Origin: Bacillota bacterium
Lineage (GTDB): Bacteria; Bacillota; Clostridia; Acetivibrionales; DSM-1351
Length of the DNA: 9,614 bases
Direction: 5' to 3'
Assembly (NCBI GenBank): GCA_023412635.1
Contig: JAEYNI010000129.1
Span: 1-9,614, forward strand
The position numbers and the translations under genes were made by a program. Of the stretch, positions 1 through 6,911 are shown in pieces; within the stretch, counting starts at the first letter, position 1, and every line of letters begins with the position of its first letter. The notes beneath the pieces were generated by a model, which was not told the origin of the DNA, ran no database searches, and saw only the letters and a list, made by a program, of their open reading frames with translations.

Positions 1-34
1 TACATTACATTTTTTGGCCACAATGGTGGCTCAT

Positions 35-39
35 GGAGG
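35..39 (+). promoter_or_regulatory. Ribosome binding site deciding the valS start
   Basis: GGAGG lies 5 bases before the ATG at 45. The alternative in-frame ATG at 33 overlaps this motif and has no Shine-Dalgarno sequence of its own, so translation most likely begins at 45. Confidence 0.8.
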
Positions 40-44
40 CTAAT

Positions 45-2699
45 ATGGACGAACAACAGAACATAGCAAAACAATATGACCCAAGTCAGGTTGAGGACAG
101 GCTATATACCAAATGGATGGAAGAGGGGTATTTCCATGCTGTTCCTGACAGCAACAAAAAGCCGTATACAATTGTAATACCACCGCCGAATATTACAGGA
201 CAGCTCCATATGGGACATGCCCTTGACAATACCTTGCAGGATATACTTATCAGAACAAAGAGAATGCAGGGTTTCTGCGCTTTATGGCTTCCGGGCACCG
301 ATCATGCAAGTATAGCTACCGAGGCAAAGATCGTTGATGCTATGGCAAAGGAAGGTATCACAAAGGATATGCTGGGCCGTGAAAAATTCCTTGAAAAGGC
401 CTGGGAATGGAAAAAGGTATATGGAGGCAGAATCGTTGAACAGCTTAAAAAGCTGGGAAGCTCCTGTGACTGGGAACGCGAACGCTTCACCATGGATGAT
501 GGACTTTCCAAAGCTGTTCAGGAGGTATTTCTGAAGCTTTACGAAAAAGGTCTTATTTATAAAGGCGAAAGAATTACAAATTGGTGCCCAAAATGTAACA
601 CTTCAATATCTGACATAGAGGTTGAATATGAGGAACAGGCCGGACACTTCTGGCACATAAAATACCCTGTAAAGGACAGCGACGAATTTGTAATTATTGC
701 AACAACCCGCCCTGAGACACTTCTTGGCGATACTGCTGTGGCTGTAAACCCTGAGGATGAAAGATATACTCATCTTGTGGGAAAGACTCTGATTTTACCT
801 TTGGTAAACAAGGAGATACCTGTAATTGCCGACTCCTATGTTGATAAGGAGTTTGGAACAGGCTGTGTTAAGATAACTCCTGCTCATGATCCCAACGACT
901 ATGAGGTTGGTTTGAGACATAACCTTCCTCAGATAAGGATTATGGACGATAATGCTATAATGAATGACAATGCCGTACAATACAAAGGTATGGACAGATA
1001 CGAGGCCAGAAAGAAAATGGTTGAGGATCTGGAAAAGCTGGGCCTGCTGGTAAAGGTTGAGGGGCATACCCACAATGTAGGTACCTGTCAGAGATGTAGA
1101 ACCGTTGTTGAGCCTCTTATCTCAAAACAGTGGTATGTTCGTATGAAACCGCTGGCTGAGCCTGCTATAGATGTTGTAAGAAATGGAACAATAAAATTTG
1201 TTCCCGAGAGATTCTCAAAAATATATTTCAACTGGATGGAAAATATCCAGGACTGGTGTATATCAAGACAGCTCTGGTGGGGACACAGGATTCCTGCATA
1301 CTACTGTCTTGAGTGTGGACATATGATGGTTCAGGGCAGTGATCCCGATGTTTGCCCGAAGTGCGGAAGCAGCAGAATCGAACAGGACCCTGATACTCTT
1401 GATACCTGGTTCAGTTCGGCTTTGTGGCCGTTCTCAACATTGGGCTGGCCTGATAAAACCGAGGACTTAAAGTATTTCTATCCAACAGATGTATTGGTAA
1501 CAGGCTATGATATCATTTTCTTCTGGGTAGCCAGAATGATATTCTCAGGTATGGAACATATGCAGCAGGAGCCTTTCAAGTATGTTTTCATACATGGTAT
1601 CGTAAGGGATGCACAGGGAAGAAAAATGAGTAAATCCTTAGGAAATGGTATAGATCCCCTTGAGGTAATTGCTCAGTATGGAACCGATGCTCTGCGCTTT
1701 GCCCTGACAATAGGCAACTCTCCTGGAAACGACCTGAGATTCTCAACTGAAAAGGTTGAGTCCTCAAGAAACTTTGCAAACAAGGTATGGAATGCCTCAA
1801 GGTTCGTTCTGATGAATTTTGATGAGAATCTAGACTTCAGCAAGGTAGACCGGAACAAGTTTACTGTTGCAGATAAATGGATATTGAGCAGAATAAACAC
1901 AGTTACAAGGGAAGTAACTGAAAATATTGATAAATTTGAGCTGGGAATAGGTCTGCAAAAGGTTTATGACTTCATTTGGGAAGAATTCTGCGACTGGTAT
2001 ATTGAAATGGTTAAGCCGAGACTTTATGACAGAGAAAGCGAAGGAAGGCTGGAAGCTCAGTATGTCCTGAACTATGTACTGGGTAATGCCATGAAGCTGC
2101 TCCATCCGTATATGCCGTTTATTACCGAAGAAATTTATACTCATCTTATTAATGACGGCAGAAGCATTATGATTTCAGAATGGCCTGTTTACAGTGATGA
2201 ATTGAATTTTGCCGCTGATGAAGCCAAGATGAATATGATAATGGATGCAGTCAGAAGTACCAGAAATATACGTGCTGAAATGAATGTTCCGCCTTCAAGA
2301 AAGGCCAAAATGATATTTGTTGCAGACGGAGAAGCTGAAAGAACAACCCTCCTTGAGGGAACCTCCTTCTTCCAGAGACTGGCCAGCGCATCCGAGGTTG
2401 CAGTTCAGGCCGACAAGACAGGTATCCCTGCAGATGCTGTGGGAACTGTAATTGCCGGAGCCGAAATCTTTATACCTCTTGATGAACTTATTGATATTGA
2501 GAAGGAAATTGAGAGATTAAACAAGGAAAAGGCAAATCTCGAGGGCGAGCTGAAGAGAGTCGAAGGAAAGCTCAATAATGAAGGCTTTGTGGCAAAAGCT
2601 CCTCCTAAGGTTATTGAAGAAGAGAAGGCAAAAAGAGAAAAGTATAAGGACATGTACCAGAAGGTGGTTGAAAGACTGGAGAGCCTTACTAGAAGCTAG
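45..2699 (+). CDS. valS: Valyl-tRNA synthetase (class I)
   Basis: Charges tRNA-Val with valine in the cytoplasm using ATP. The 884-residue product matches the usual length of bacterial ValS (about 880). Seen in sequence, numbered from the ATG at 45: the class I HIGH signature as HMGH at 55-58 after PPPNITGQL, the editing (CP1) domain with TTRPET at 220-225, and the KMSKS loop at 527-531. Cys pairs at 181/184, 348/351, 421/424 and 437/440 fit the zinc-binding motifs of Firmicutes ValS. A helical anticodon-binding region follows, then a charged Leu/Glu/Lys coiled-coil tail from about 817 to the end, which is the tRNA-binding arm typical of ValS. The start at 45 is preferred over 33 because GGAGG sits 5 bases upstream of it. 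Clostridial valS genes are often controlled by a T-box leader, but only 44 upstream bases are visible, so this cannot be tested. The TAG stop lies within a tandem heptamer array. Confidence 0.98.
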   Translation: MDEQQNIAKQYDPSQVEDRLYTKWMEEGYFHAVPDSNKKPYTIVIPPPNITGQLHMGHALDNTLQDILIRTKRMQGFCALWLPGTDHASIATEAKIVDAMAKEGITKDMLGREKFLEKAWEWKKVYGGRIVEQLKKLGSSCDWERERFTMDDGLSKAVQEVFLKLYEKGLIYKGERITNWCPKCNTSISDIEVEYEEQAGHFWHIKYPVKDSDEFVIIATTRPETLLGDTAVAVNPEDERYTHLVGKTLILPLVNKEIPVIADSYVDKEFGTGCVKITPAHDPNDYEVGLRHNLPQIRIMDDNAIMNDNAVQYKGMDRYEARKKMVEDLEKLGLLVKVEGHTHNVGTCQRCRTVVEPLISKQWYVRMKPLAEPAIDVVRNGTIKFVPERFSKIYFNWMENIQDWCISRQLWWGHRIPAYYCLECGHMMVQGSDPDVCPKCGSSRIEQDPDTLDTWFSSALWPFSTLGWPDKTEDLKYFYPTDVLVTGYDIIFFWVARMIFSGMEHMQQEPFKYVFIHGIVRDAQGRKMSKSLGNGIDPLEVIAQYGTDALRFALTIGNSPGNDLRFSTEKVESSRNFANKVWNASRFVLMNFDENLDFSKVDRNKFTVADKWILSRINTVTREVTENIDKFELGIGLQKVYDFIWEEFCDWYIEMVKPRLYDRESEGRLEAQYVLNYVLGNAMKLLHPYMPFITEEIYTHLINDGRSIMISEWPVYSDELNFAADEAKMNMIMDAVRSTRNIRAEMNVPPSRKAKMIFVADGEAERTTLLEGTSFFQRLASASEVAVQADKTGIPADAVGTVIAGAEIFIPLDELIDIEKEIERLNKEKANLEGELKRVEGKLNNEGFVAKAPPKVIEEEKAKREKYKDMYQKVVERLESLTRS

Positions 2700-2750
2700 A
2701 AGTTGGATGTTGGAAATTAGAAGTAGGAAGTAAGAAGTAAGAAGTAAGAA
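2692..2750 (+). repeat. Tandem heptamer array, about 8 units, consensus GAAGTAA
   Basis: Eight consecutive 7-base units in strict register run from 2692 to 2747, followed by a partial GAA. The last three full units are identical (GAAGTAA). The earlier units drift, for example GAAGTAG, GAAATTA, GATGTTG, GAAGTTG and GAAGCTA. The first unit and the first base of the second contain the last Ser codon and the TAG stop of valS. The gradient from degenerate to perfect copies suggests expansion by slippage. No function can be assigned. Confidence 0.8.
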
Positions 2751-2771
2751 AAAATAATTAAGACATAATAG

Positions 2772-2829
2772 AAAGCTGCCATGTATGGAATGCTCCTTTG
2801 TAGGAGACAGTGTTCATGGCAGTTTTTTT
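2772..2829 (+). terminator. Rho-independent terminator of valS
   Basis: CTGCCATG (2776-2783) pairs perfectly with CATGGCAG (2815-2822), and the stem extends outward through AAAG against TTTT. A seven-T run follows at 2823-2829. Inside the large loop a second small hairpin, CTCCT (2793-2797) with AGGAG (2802-2806), gives a branched structure. The orientation of the T run indicates termination of + strand transcripts, i.e. valS. The right arm also carries the stop codon of a minus-strand tag remnant. Confidence 0.85.
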
Positions 2830-2996
2830 ATTGTCTCATAAACAAAACACTCGGTAATATGGTCATTGACCATGCCTGTAGCTTGCATAAATGCATAAAT
2901 AATTGTCGAGCCGACGAACTTAAACCCCAATTTTTTCAAGTCCTTGCTTATCTTATCGGAAAGAGGGGTCGTTGTGGTCAAATCATGAGCCTTTTT
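2814..2996 (-). pseudogene. tag: 3' remnant of 3-methyladenine-DNA glycosylase I (tag)
   Basis: Reading the minus strand from 2996 to the TGA at 2814-2816 gives 60 codons without a stop, ending in KKLP. The piece contains LSDKISKDLKKLGFKFVG and YAFMQATGMVNDHITEC, which closely match the C-terminal part of Tag (in E. coli, KKRGFKFVGTTIC and MQACGLVNDHVVGC). The two C-terminal zinc ligands of the family, His and Cys four residues apart, are kept as HITEC. Tag is normally about 185-190 residues. The N-terminal ~130 residues, including the other two zinc ligands and the catalytic pocket, are absent. An in-frame TGA sits just upstream at 2997-2999, and the promoter of the next + strand gene takes over from there. 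No start codon or ribosome binding site is visible. I infer a decayed gene truncated at its 5' end, formerly convergent with valS. The intact enzyme excises 3-methyladenine from alkylated DNA. Confidence 0.85.
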
Positions 2997-3000
2997 TCAG

Positions 3001-3029
3001 GTAACAGTTTGAAAACCTAAAAATATACT
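3001..3029 (+). promoter_or_regulatory. Probable sigma-A type promoter for the class V aminotransferase gene
   Basis: GTAACA (3001-3006; 4 of 6 to TTGACA) is separated by 17 bases from TATACT (3024-3029; 5 of 6 to TATAAT), about 30 bases before the start codon. A 10-base perfect palindrome TACTATAGTA (3026-3035) overlaps the -10 box and could be an operator or chance. The gene behind it follows a terminator, so it needs its own promoter. Confidence 0.5.
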
Positions 3030-3058
3030 ATAGTAAAGTACTTTTTGAGGTTTATTAT

Positions 3059-4429
3059 ATGCCTGAACAAAACAGTTTTGCAAATCATAATAAATATAAT
3101 TTCAGAAATATGGTTGTTGGAGTGAACTCGCTGGTTCCTCTCGATAACGGTACATATTCCACCGGAATAAATTTTGATAATGCTGCAACCACCCCGGCTT
3201 TTATTTCAGTGGAAAAGGAAATCCGCGGTTTTCTGCCGTGGTATTCCTCAACCCATAGAGGAAAAGGCTATAAGTCCACTATTTCTACCGATACCTATGA
3301 AGCAGGAAGAGAAATTATCAGAAGGTTTGTAAAAGCTCATAAGGACGCGGCAATAATTTATACAAAAAACACTACCGAAGCCATAAACCTTCTGGCCTGC
3401 TCCATGAGTCAGCAAACTGATGGCAGAGAGGTAGTCATTTCCACCTGGATGGAGCATGCTGCAAATGATCTGCCCTGGCGGGGAAAATTCAAGGTAGAAT
3501 ATATTGAAATAGATAAGTATGGCAGACTTGATCTTAATGATTTTGAGGCTAAACTAAAGAAGCATCAGGGGAGGATCAGACTTGTAACTGTAACCGGTGC
3601 GGCAAACGTAACAGGATATCTGAATGACATATACAAACTGGCGGCATTAGCTCATAAATACGGGACTCAGATACATGTGGACGGGGCTCAGCTGGTGCCT
3701 CATGTGCCTGTTGATATGAGGCCTGTTGAAAGTGATGAGCATATAGATTTCCTGTCTTTTTCGGCACATAAATTATATGCACCCTACGGCAGCGGAGTGC
3801 TGATAGGGCCGAAATCAGCCTTTGAGGAGGGAGTGCCATATTGTTCGGGTGGCAGTGCTATTAAACTGGTAACCCACGACCGCATATGGTGGGAGGAGGC
3901 TCCTGCGAAATGCGAAGCAGGCAGTCCCAATCTTATAGGCGTTGTAGCGATGGTTACAGCTGTAAAAACATTAAATCAAATAGGAATGAGAAATGCTTAT
4001 GAACATGAAAAAAGCCTTCTGAATTACGCCTATGGCAAAATGAGCAGCATTCCGGACATACATTTCTATAGTCATCCTGACAAGCAACCGTCCATAGGCG
4101 TAATTCCTTTCACTATCGAGGGAGTTCACCATTCCCTGGTGTCTGCAATCCTATCCTATGAGGCAGGCATTGCTGTAAGAAACGGTTTCTTCTGCGCCCA
4201 TCCCTATTGTGAAAGACTGCTGGGTTACAGTGCAAAGGAAATAGAGGATATCGCCGAGAAAAAAGCACTATTCCCGGGACTTGTGAGAGCAAGTTTCGGA
4301 TTATATAACACTCCTTCTGAAATAGATAAGTTTACCAATTGCCTGAAAACTATTGTGAGTAATAAAAAATTCTTTATAAATAAATATGGTAACTCAAGAG
4401 GCATGTACAATATCAGAAATGAAGTTTAG
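3059..4429 (+). CDS. SufS-like PLP-dependent class V aminotransferase / cysteine desulfurase homologue
   Basis: A 456-residue fold-type I PLP enzyme. Seen: INFDNAATTP near residues 37-46, typical of the class V family; H133 in MEHAAND, the PLP-stacking His position; HVDGAQ with D208; SFSAHK with K238 as the predicted Schiff-base lysine; EAGSPN at 286-291; C379 in RNGFFCAHPYC, at the position of the catalytic persulfide Cys of group II desulfurases; and R410 in VRASFGLYNT. It is therefore probably able to cleave cysteine or a related substrate, giving sulfane sulfur. The residues before the Cys are FF rather than the HH common in SufS, and a second Cys follows at 384. No SufBCD, SufU, IscU, ThiI or MnmA gene is nearby, so its sulfur acceptor is unknown and an Fe-S role should not be assumed. 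The ATG has GAGG 8 bases upstream. Plain sufS or csd naming would over-call it. Confidence 0.85.
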   Translation: MPEQNSFANHNKYNFRNMVVGVNSLVPLDNGTYSTGINFDNAATTPAFISVEKEIRGFLPWYSSTHRGKGYKSTISTDTYEAGREIIRRFVKAHKDAAIIYTKNTTEAINLLACSMSQQTDGREVVISTWMEHAANDLPWRGKFKVEYIEIDKYGRLDLNDFEAKLKKHQGRIRLVTVTGAANVTGYLNDIYKLAALAHKYGTQIHVDGAQLVPHVPVDMRPVESDEHIDFLSFSAHKLYAPYGSGVLIGPKSAFEEGVPYCSGGSAIKLVTHDRIWWEEAPAKCEAGSPNLIGVVAMVTAVKTLNQIGMRNAYEHEKSLLNYAYGKMSSIPDIHFYSHPDKQPSIGVIPFTIEGVHHSLVSAILSYEAGIAVRNGFFCAHPYCERLLGYSAKEIEDIAEKKALFPGLVRASFGLYNTPSEIDKFTNCLKTIVSNKKFFINKYGNSRGMYNIRNEV

Positions 4430-4501
4430 TGGAATATATATAACGATATTTTTTATGAATATGTCAACATTAGTATAAAAAAACATAAAAATATGATAAA
4501 C

Positions 4502-4512
4502 TAAGGAGTGAT
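4502..4512 (+). other. Orphan Shine-Dalgarno-like sequence
   Basis: TAAGGAGTGAT is nearly the complete anti-Shine-Dalgarno complement, yet no ATG, GTG or TTG opens a useful frame 5-10 bases later. The GTG inside it would give only 17 codons. It lies 85 bases before the nadE start, in an otherwise featureless AT-rich spacer (4430-4596) where I see no clear terminator. It may be the relic of a lost small gene or chance. Confidence 0.35.
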
Positions 4513-4586
4513 ATATAGGTTAACAATATTAATTTTCATAAACTTTATTATAACTTTATAACATTATCGACTCACTGAAGCAGAAT

Positions 4587-4590
4587 GGAG
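4587..4590 (+). promoter_or_regulatory. Ribosome binding site deciding the nadE start
   Basis: GGAG lies 6 bases before the ATG at 4597. The in-frame ATG at 4585 overlaps it and has only a weak GAAG 4 bases upstream, so 4597 is the better start. Confidence 0.7.
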
Positions 4591-4596
4591 ATTGAA

Positions 4597-6519
4597 ATGA
4601 GCTATGGATTCGTGAGAGTTGCAGCTGCAGTTCCAACACTGAAGGTTGCCAACTGTAATTATAATACCGGGGAAATAATAAAAATATCAAAAGAAGCTGC
4701 CAAAAGGGGAGCACAGTTTGTAGTATTCCCTGAATTGTGCGTAACAGCTTATTCCTGCGGGGATCTGTTCTTGCAGAAGACTCTTCAGAATTCAGCAATA
4801 AAGGGTCTGGAAACAATACTGAAAGAAACAGAAACGCTGGATTGTGTTATAATTATAGGTGTACCTCTTGTTGTCAACAGCAGGCTTTATAACTGCGCAG
4901 TTGCCATAAAGTCGGGTAAGCTTTTAGGAGTTGTTCCTAAAGCCAATATACCAAATTATAGTGAGTTTTATGAAAAGAGATGGTTTAGTTCGGGCCTTTG
5001 GAAGAGGAATGAAACGATAAACCTTTTAGGTTGCAACGTACCATTTGGCACTGATGTTTTATTTGAGGCTGAGAATATCAGCGGACTATGCTTTGGTATT
5101 GAAATATGTGAGGATTTGTGGGTGCCTGCTCCTCCCAGCAGCGCACAGGCTGTGAATGGTGCAACTCTGTTGTTTAACCTGTCGGCCAGCAATGAAATAG
5201 TAGGAAAGCACGAATACAGGGAGAGTATGGTCAATATGCAGTCTGCGAAGTGCGCTGCGGCTTACGTTTATTCGTCCTCAGGGCCTAACGAGTCCACTAC
5301 TGATCTGGTATTCGGGGGACATGCCCTGATAAGCGAATATGGTTCACTTATGGCCGAAGGGAAGAGATTCTCCTTTGATGAGCAGTTGATAATATGTGAT
5401 ATTGATTTGGAAAGACTTATAAATGAAAGACTGAAGAATTCAGGTTTTACCCATGATGTTACAGAGAATTCCTTCAGAAAAGCTTTATTCAATATCAGAG
5501 AGCTTGAAACGGACAAGCTGCTGAGAAGAATTGATCCTCATCCCTTTGTACCCTCCAATCCCGACGTGAGAAATACAAGGTGTGAAGAGATATTCAGTAT
5601 CCAGACCTCCGGGCTTGCTAAAAGGCTTAAGCATACTGGTATAAATAAGTGTGTAATTGGAATCTCCGGAGGACTTGATTCTACCCTTGCGCTTCTGGTC
5701 ATAGCAAAAGCTTATGACAGACTGGGGTTGGACCGAAAAAACATTCATGCTATTACAATGCCTGGCTTTGGGACTTCCTCAAATACGCTGAACAATTCCT
5801 TGGAATTTATGAGGCTAATGGGGGTTACCACTTACCAGATTGATATTAAAGAGGCCTGCTTAAAGCATTTTGAAGATATAGGACATGATCCTGAAATACT
5901 GGATGTGACTTATGAAAATGTTCAGGCAAGAGAAAGAACCCAGATTCTGATGGATAAGGCAAATAAAATAGGCGGTTTGGTTATTGGAACAGGGGATCTC
6001 TCTGAAATGGCTCTGGGCTGGTGCACCTATAACGGTGACCATATGTCAATGTATGCAGTTAATGTAGGAGTACCAAAAACTTTGGTCAGATATCTGGTTC
6101 AATGGGCTGCAGACTATCTGTTTGAAGCTGAAACCAGAAAGGTGCTGCTTAGCATTCTGGACACACCTATAAGTCCTGAACTGCTGCCCACCGATGCTGA
6201 AGGTGAAATAGCTCAAAAGACCGAAGATATTGTAGGACCCTATGAGCTGCATGATTTCTTCCTCTATCATATGGTACGCTATGGTGCTAATCCTTCAAAA
6301 ATTTCTTACATGGCCGGACAAGCCTTTGAAGGAAAATACAGCAAAGCTACTATCAACAAGTGGTTGAAGGCATTCCTGAGAAGATTTTTCAGTCAGCAGT
6401 TCAAGCGTTCCTGTCTGCCCGATGGACCGAAGGTTGGTTCCATCAGCCTTTCACCCAGAGGGGACTGGAGAATGCCCAGTGACGCAGATGCAGACGACTG
6501 GATTAGGGATATTGATTAG
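4597..6519 (+). CDS. nadE: Glutamine-dependent NAD+ synthetase
   Basis: Catalyses the last step of NAD+ synthesis: deamido-NAD+ is adenylated with ATP and amidated with ammonia released from glutamine. The 640-residue product has the two-domain form. Residues ~1-280 are a nitrilase-fold glutaminase with the Glu-Lys-Cys triad at E46 (FPELCVTAY), K115 (PKANIPN) and C171 (EICEDLW). These spacings match well-studied glutamine-dependent NadE enzymes. Residues ~315-640 are the synthetase domain with the ATP-pyrophosphatase loop SGGLDS at 357-362 and the conserved segments GTGDLSEMALGW and YNGDHMSMYAVN. Nothing is missing, so the enzyme should be active and independent of free ammonia. It begins MSYGFVRVAAAVP, and the start is set by GGAG six bases upstream of 4597. 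It is preceded by a ~155 bp AT-rich spacer, so it probably has its own promoter, though no strong consensus pair is visible. Confidence 0.97.
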   Translation: MSYGFVRVAAAVPTLKVANCNYNTGEIIKISKEAAKRGAQFVVFPELCVTAYSCGDLFLQKTLQNSAIKGLETILKETETLDCVIIIGVPLVVNSRLYNCAVAIKSGKLLGVVPKANIPNYSEFYEKRWFSSGLWKRNETINLLGCNVPFGTDVLFEAENISGLCFGIEICEDLWVPAPPSSAQAVNGATLLFNLSASNEIVGKHEYRESMVNMQSAKCAAAYVYSSSGPNESTTDLVFGGHALISEYGSLMAEGKRFSFDEQLIICDIDLERLINERLKNSGFTHDVTENSFRKALFNIRELETDKLLRRIDPHPFVPSNPDVRNTRCEEIFSIQTSGLAKRLKHTGINKCVIGISGGLDSTLALLVIAKAYDRLGLDRKNIHAITMPGFGTSSNTLNNSLEFMRLMGVTTYQIDIKEACLKHFEDIGHDPEILDVTYENVQARERTQILMDKANKIGGLVIGTGDLSEMALGWCTYNGDHMSMYAVNVGVPKTLVRYLVQWAADYLFEAETRKVLLSILDTPISPELLPTDAEGEIAQKTEDIVGPYELHDFFLYHMVRYGANPSKISYMAGQAFEGKYSKATINKWLKAFLRRFFSQQFKRSCLPDGPKVGSISLSPRGDWRMPSDADADDWIRDID

Positions 6520-6546
6520 GTTATTATTTCATTTACAATTTGTGTT

Positions 6547-6559
6547 CGCGCTGTGCGCG
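6547..6559 (+). repeat. Short GC-only hairpin between nadE and the small membrane gene
   Basis: CGCGC (6547-6551) pairs with GCGCG (6555-6559) around a TGT loop, in otherwise AT-rich DNA. No T run follows, so it is not a standard terminator. It ends 5 bases before the ribosome binding site of the small gene and could influence its translation or act as an mRNA processing boundary. Function is inferred only. Confidence 0.5.
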
Positions 6560-6574
6560 TAGATAGGAGATAAT

Positions 6575-6676
6575 ATGCAAAAACGGTGGGTCAAGTGGGT
6601 TGCTATAATCCTGGCAGCCGCATTTATACTTACATCAGTTGTTTCTGTGGGTTTGTCGGTTTTTTGGGATATGTAA
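6575..6676 (+). CDS. Small single-pass membrane protein, 33 residues
   Basis: The ATG at 6575 is preceded by AGGAG at 6565-6569 with a 5-base gap, a near-ideal ribosome binding site. The product starts MQKRWVKW (four basic residues and two Trp in the first eight), continues with about 22 hydrophobic residues rich in Ala, Ile, Leu and Val (roughly 9-31), and ends in FWDM before TAA. This predicts one membrane helix with the basic N-terminus inside by the positive-inside rule. The layout resembles tiny Firmicutes membrane peptides such as Prli42-type proteins, but I cannot confirm homology and do not assign a function. It lies 55 bp after nadE and 235 bp before cdaA, so it may be co-transcribed with nadE. 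Confidence 0.65.
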   Translation: MQKRWVKWVAIILAAAFILTSVVSVGLSVFWDM

Positions 6677-6911
6677 ATAAAATAGTCGGTTAATTATTTT
6701 ATTACCCTGAACAGGGCTAGTTATTACCCATTCAATTAGGTAGGTATAAAATTTTAATATAAATGGAAGTAAAATTAGTTATTTTTACCCATTTAAGTAC
6801 GTTTATTTTTGTATTAAAATTATTGTGTAATTTGTTGTTTTTTTGATGTTATTCAGTTATTAATTTTTTGGTTTTATTTTTATTGTTATTATCTTCATTT
6901 TTTACAAGGGT
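6677..6911 (+). other. AT-rich leader before cdaA with alternative stems and a T-rich tract
   Basis: No gene is visible in these 235 bases. A CCCT-GAAC-AGGG mini-hairpin lies at 6705-6716. Three related segments follow: TTACCCATT at 6724-6732, its inverted form AATGGAAGTAA at 6762-6772, and TTTTACCCATTT at 6783-6794. The middle segment can pair with either flanking copy but not both. A perfect palindrome TAAAATTTTA lies at 6747-6756. From about 6801 to 6905 the + strand is dominated by T, with roughly 15% GC by hand count. I recognise no known riboswitch, including the c-di-AMP ydaO class, and no convincing -35/-10 pair. Confidence 0.55.
6719..6801 (+). repeat. Imperfect direct repeat of about 24 bases
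   Basis: AGTTATTACCCATTCAATTA at 6719-6738 recurs with small changes as AGTTATTTTTACCCATTTAA at 6777-6796, spaced 58 bases apart. The inverted copy between them makes a three-element cluster. It could be repeated operator sites or two arms of alternative RNA stems. Confidence 0.55.

Noticed and set aside
1..32. T-box terminator upstream of valS
   Set aside because: Only a six-T run and a 5-bp hairpin after it are visible. The bases before the T run are not a GC-rich stem, and the conserved T-box sequence is not in the window.
2781..3020. 79-codon + strand frame after valS
   Set aside because: It starts inside the terminator hairpin, has no ribosome binding site, and is the antisense shadow of the tag remnant, which has clear protein similarity on the minus strand.
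4430..4596. Promoter for nadE in the AT-rich spacer
   Set aside because: Several TATAAT-like strings exist (for example TATGAT at 4492 and TATTAT at 4546), but none has a good -35 box at 16-18 bases; chance matches are expected in such AT-rich DNA.
6783..6815. Intrinsic terminator formed by the 6760-6795 stem
   Set aside because: The stem is mostly A-T, and the following T-rich stretch starts several bases later and is interrupted, so it does not look like an efficient terminator.
6677..6911. c-di-AMP (ydaO-type) riboswitch before cdaA
   Set aside because: The spacer is far too AT-rich and lacks the conserved GC-rich core segments of that class. The alternative stems seen here are different.
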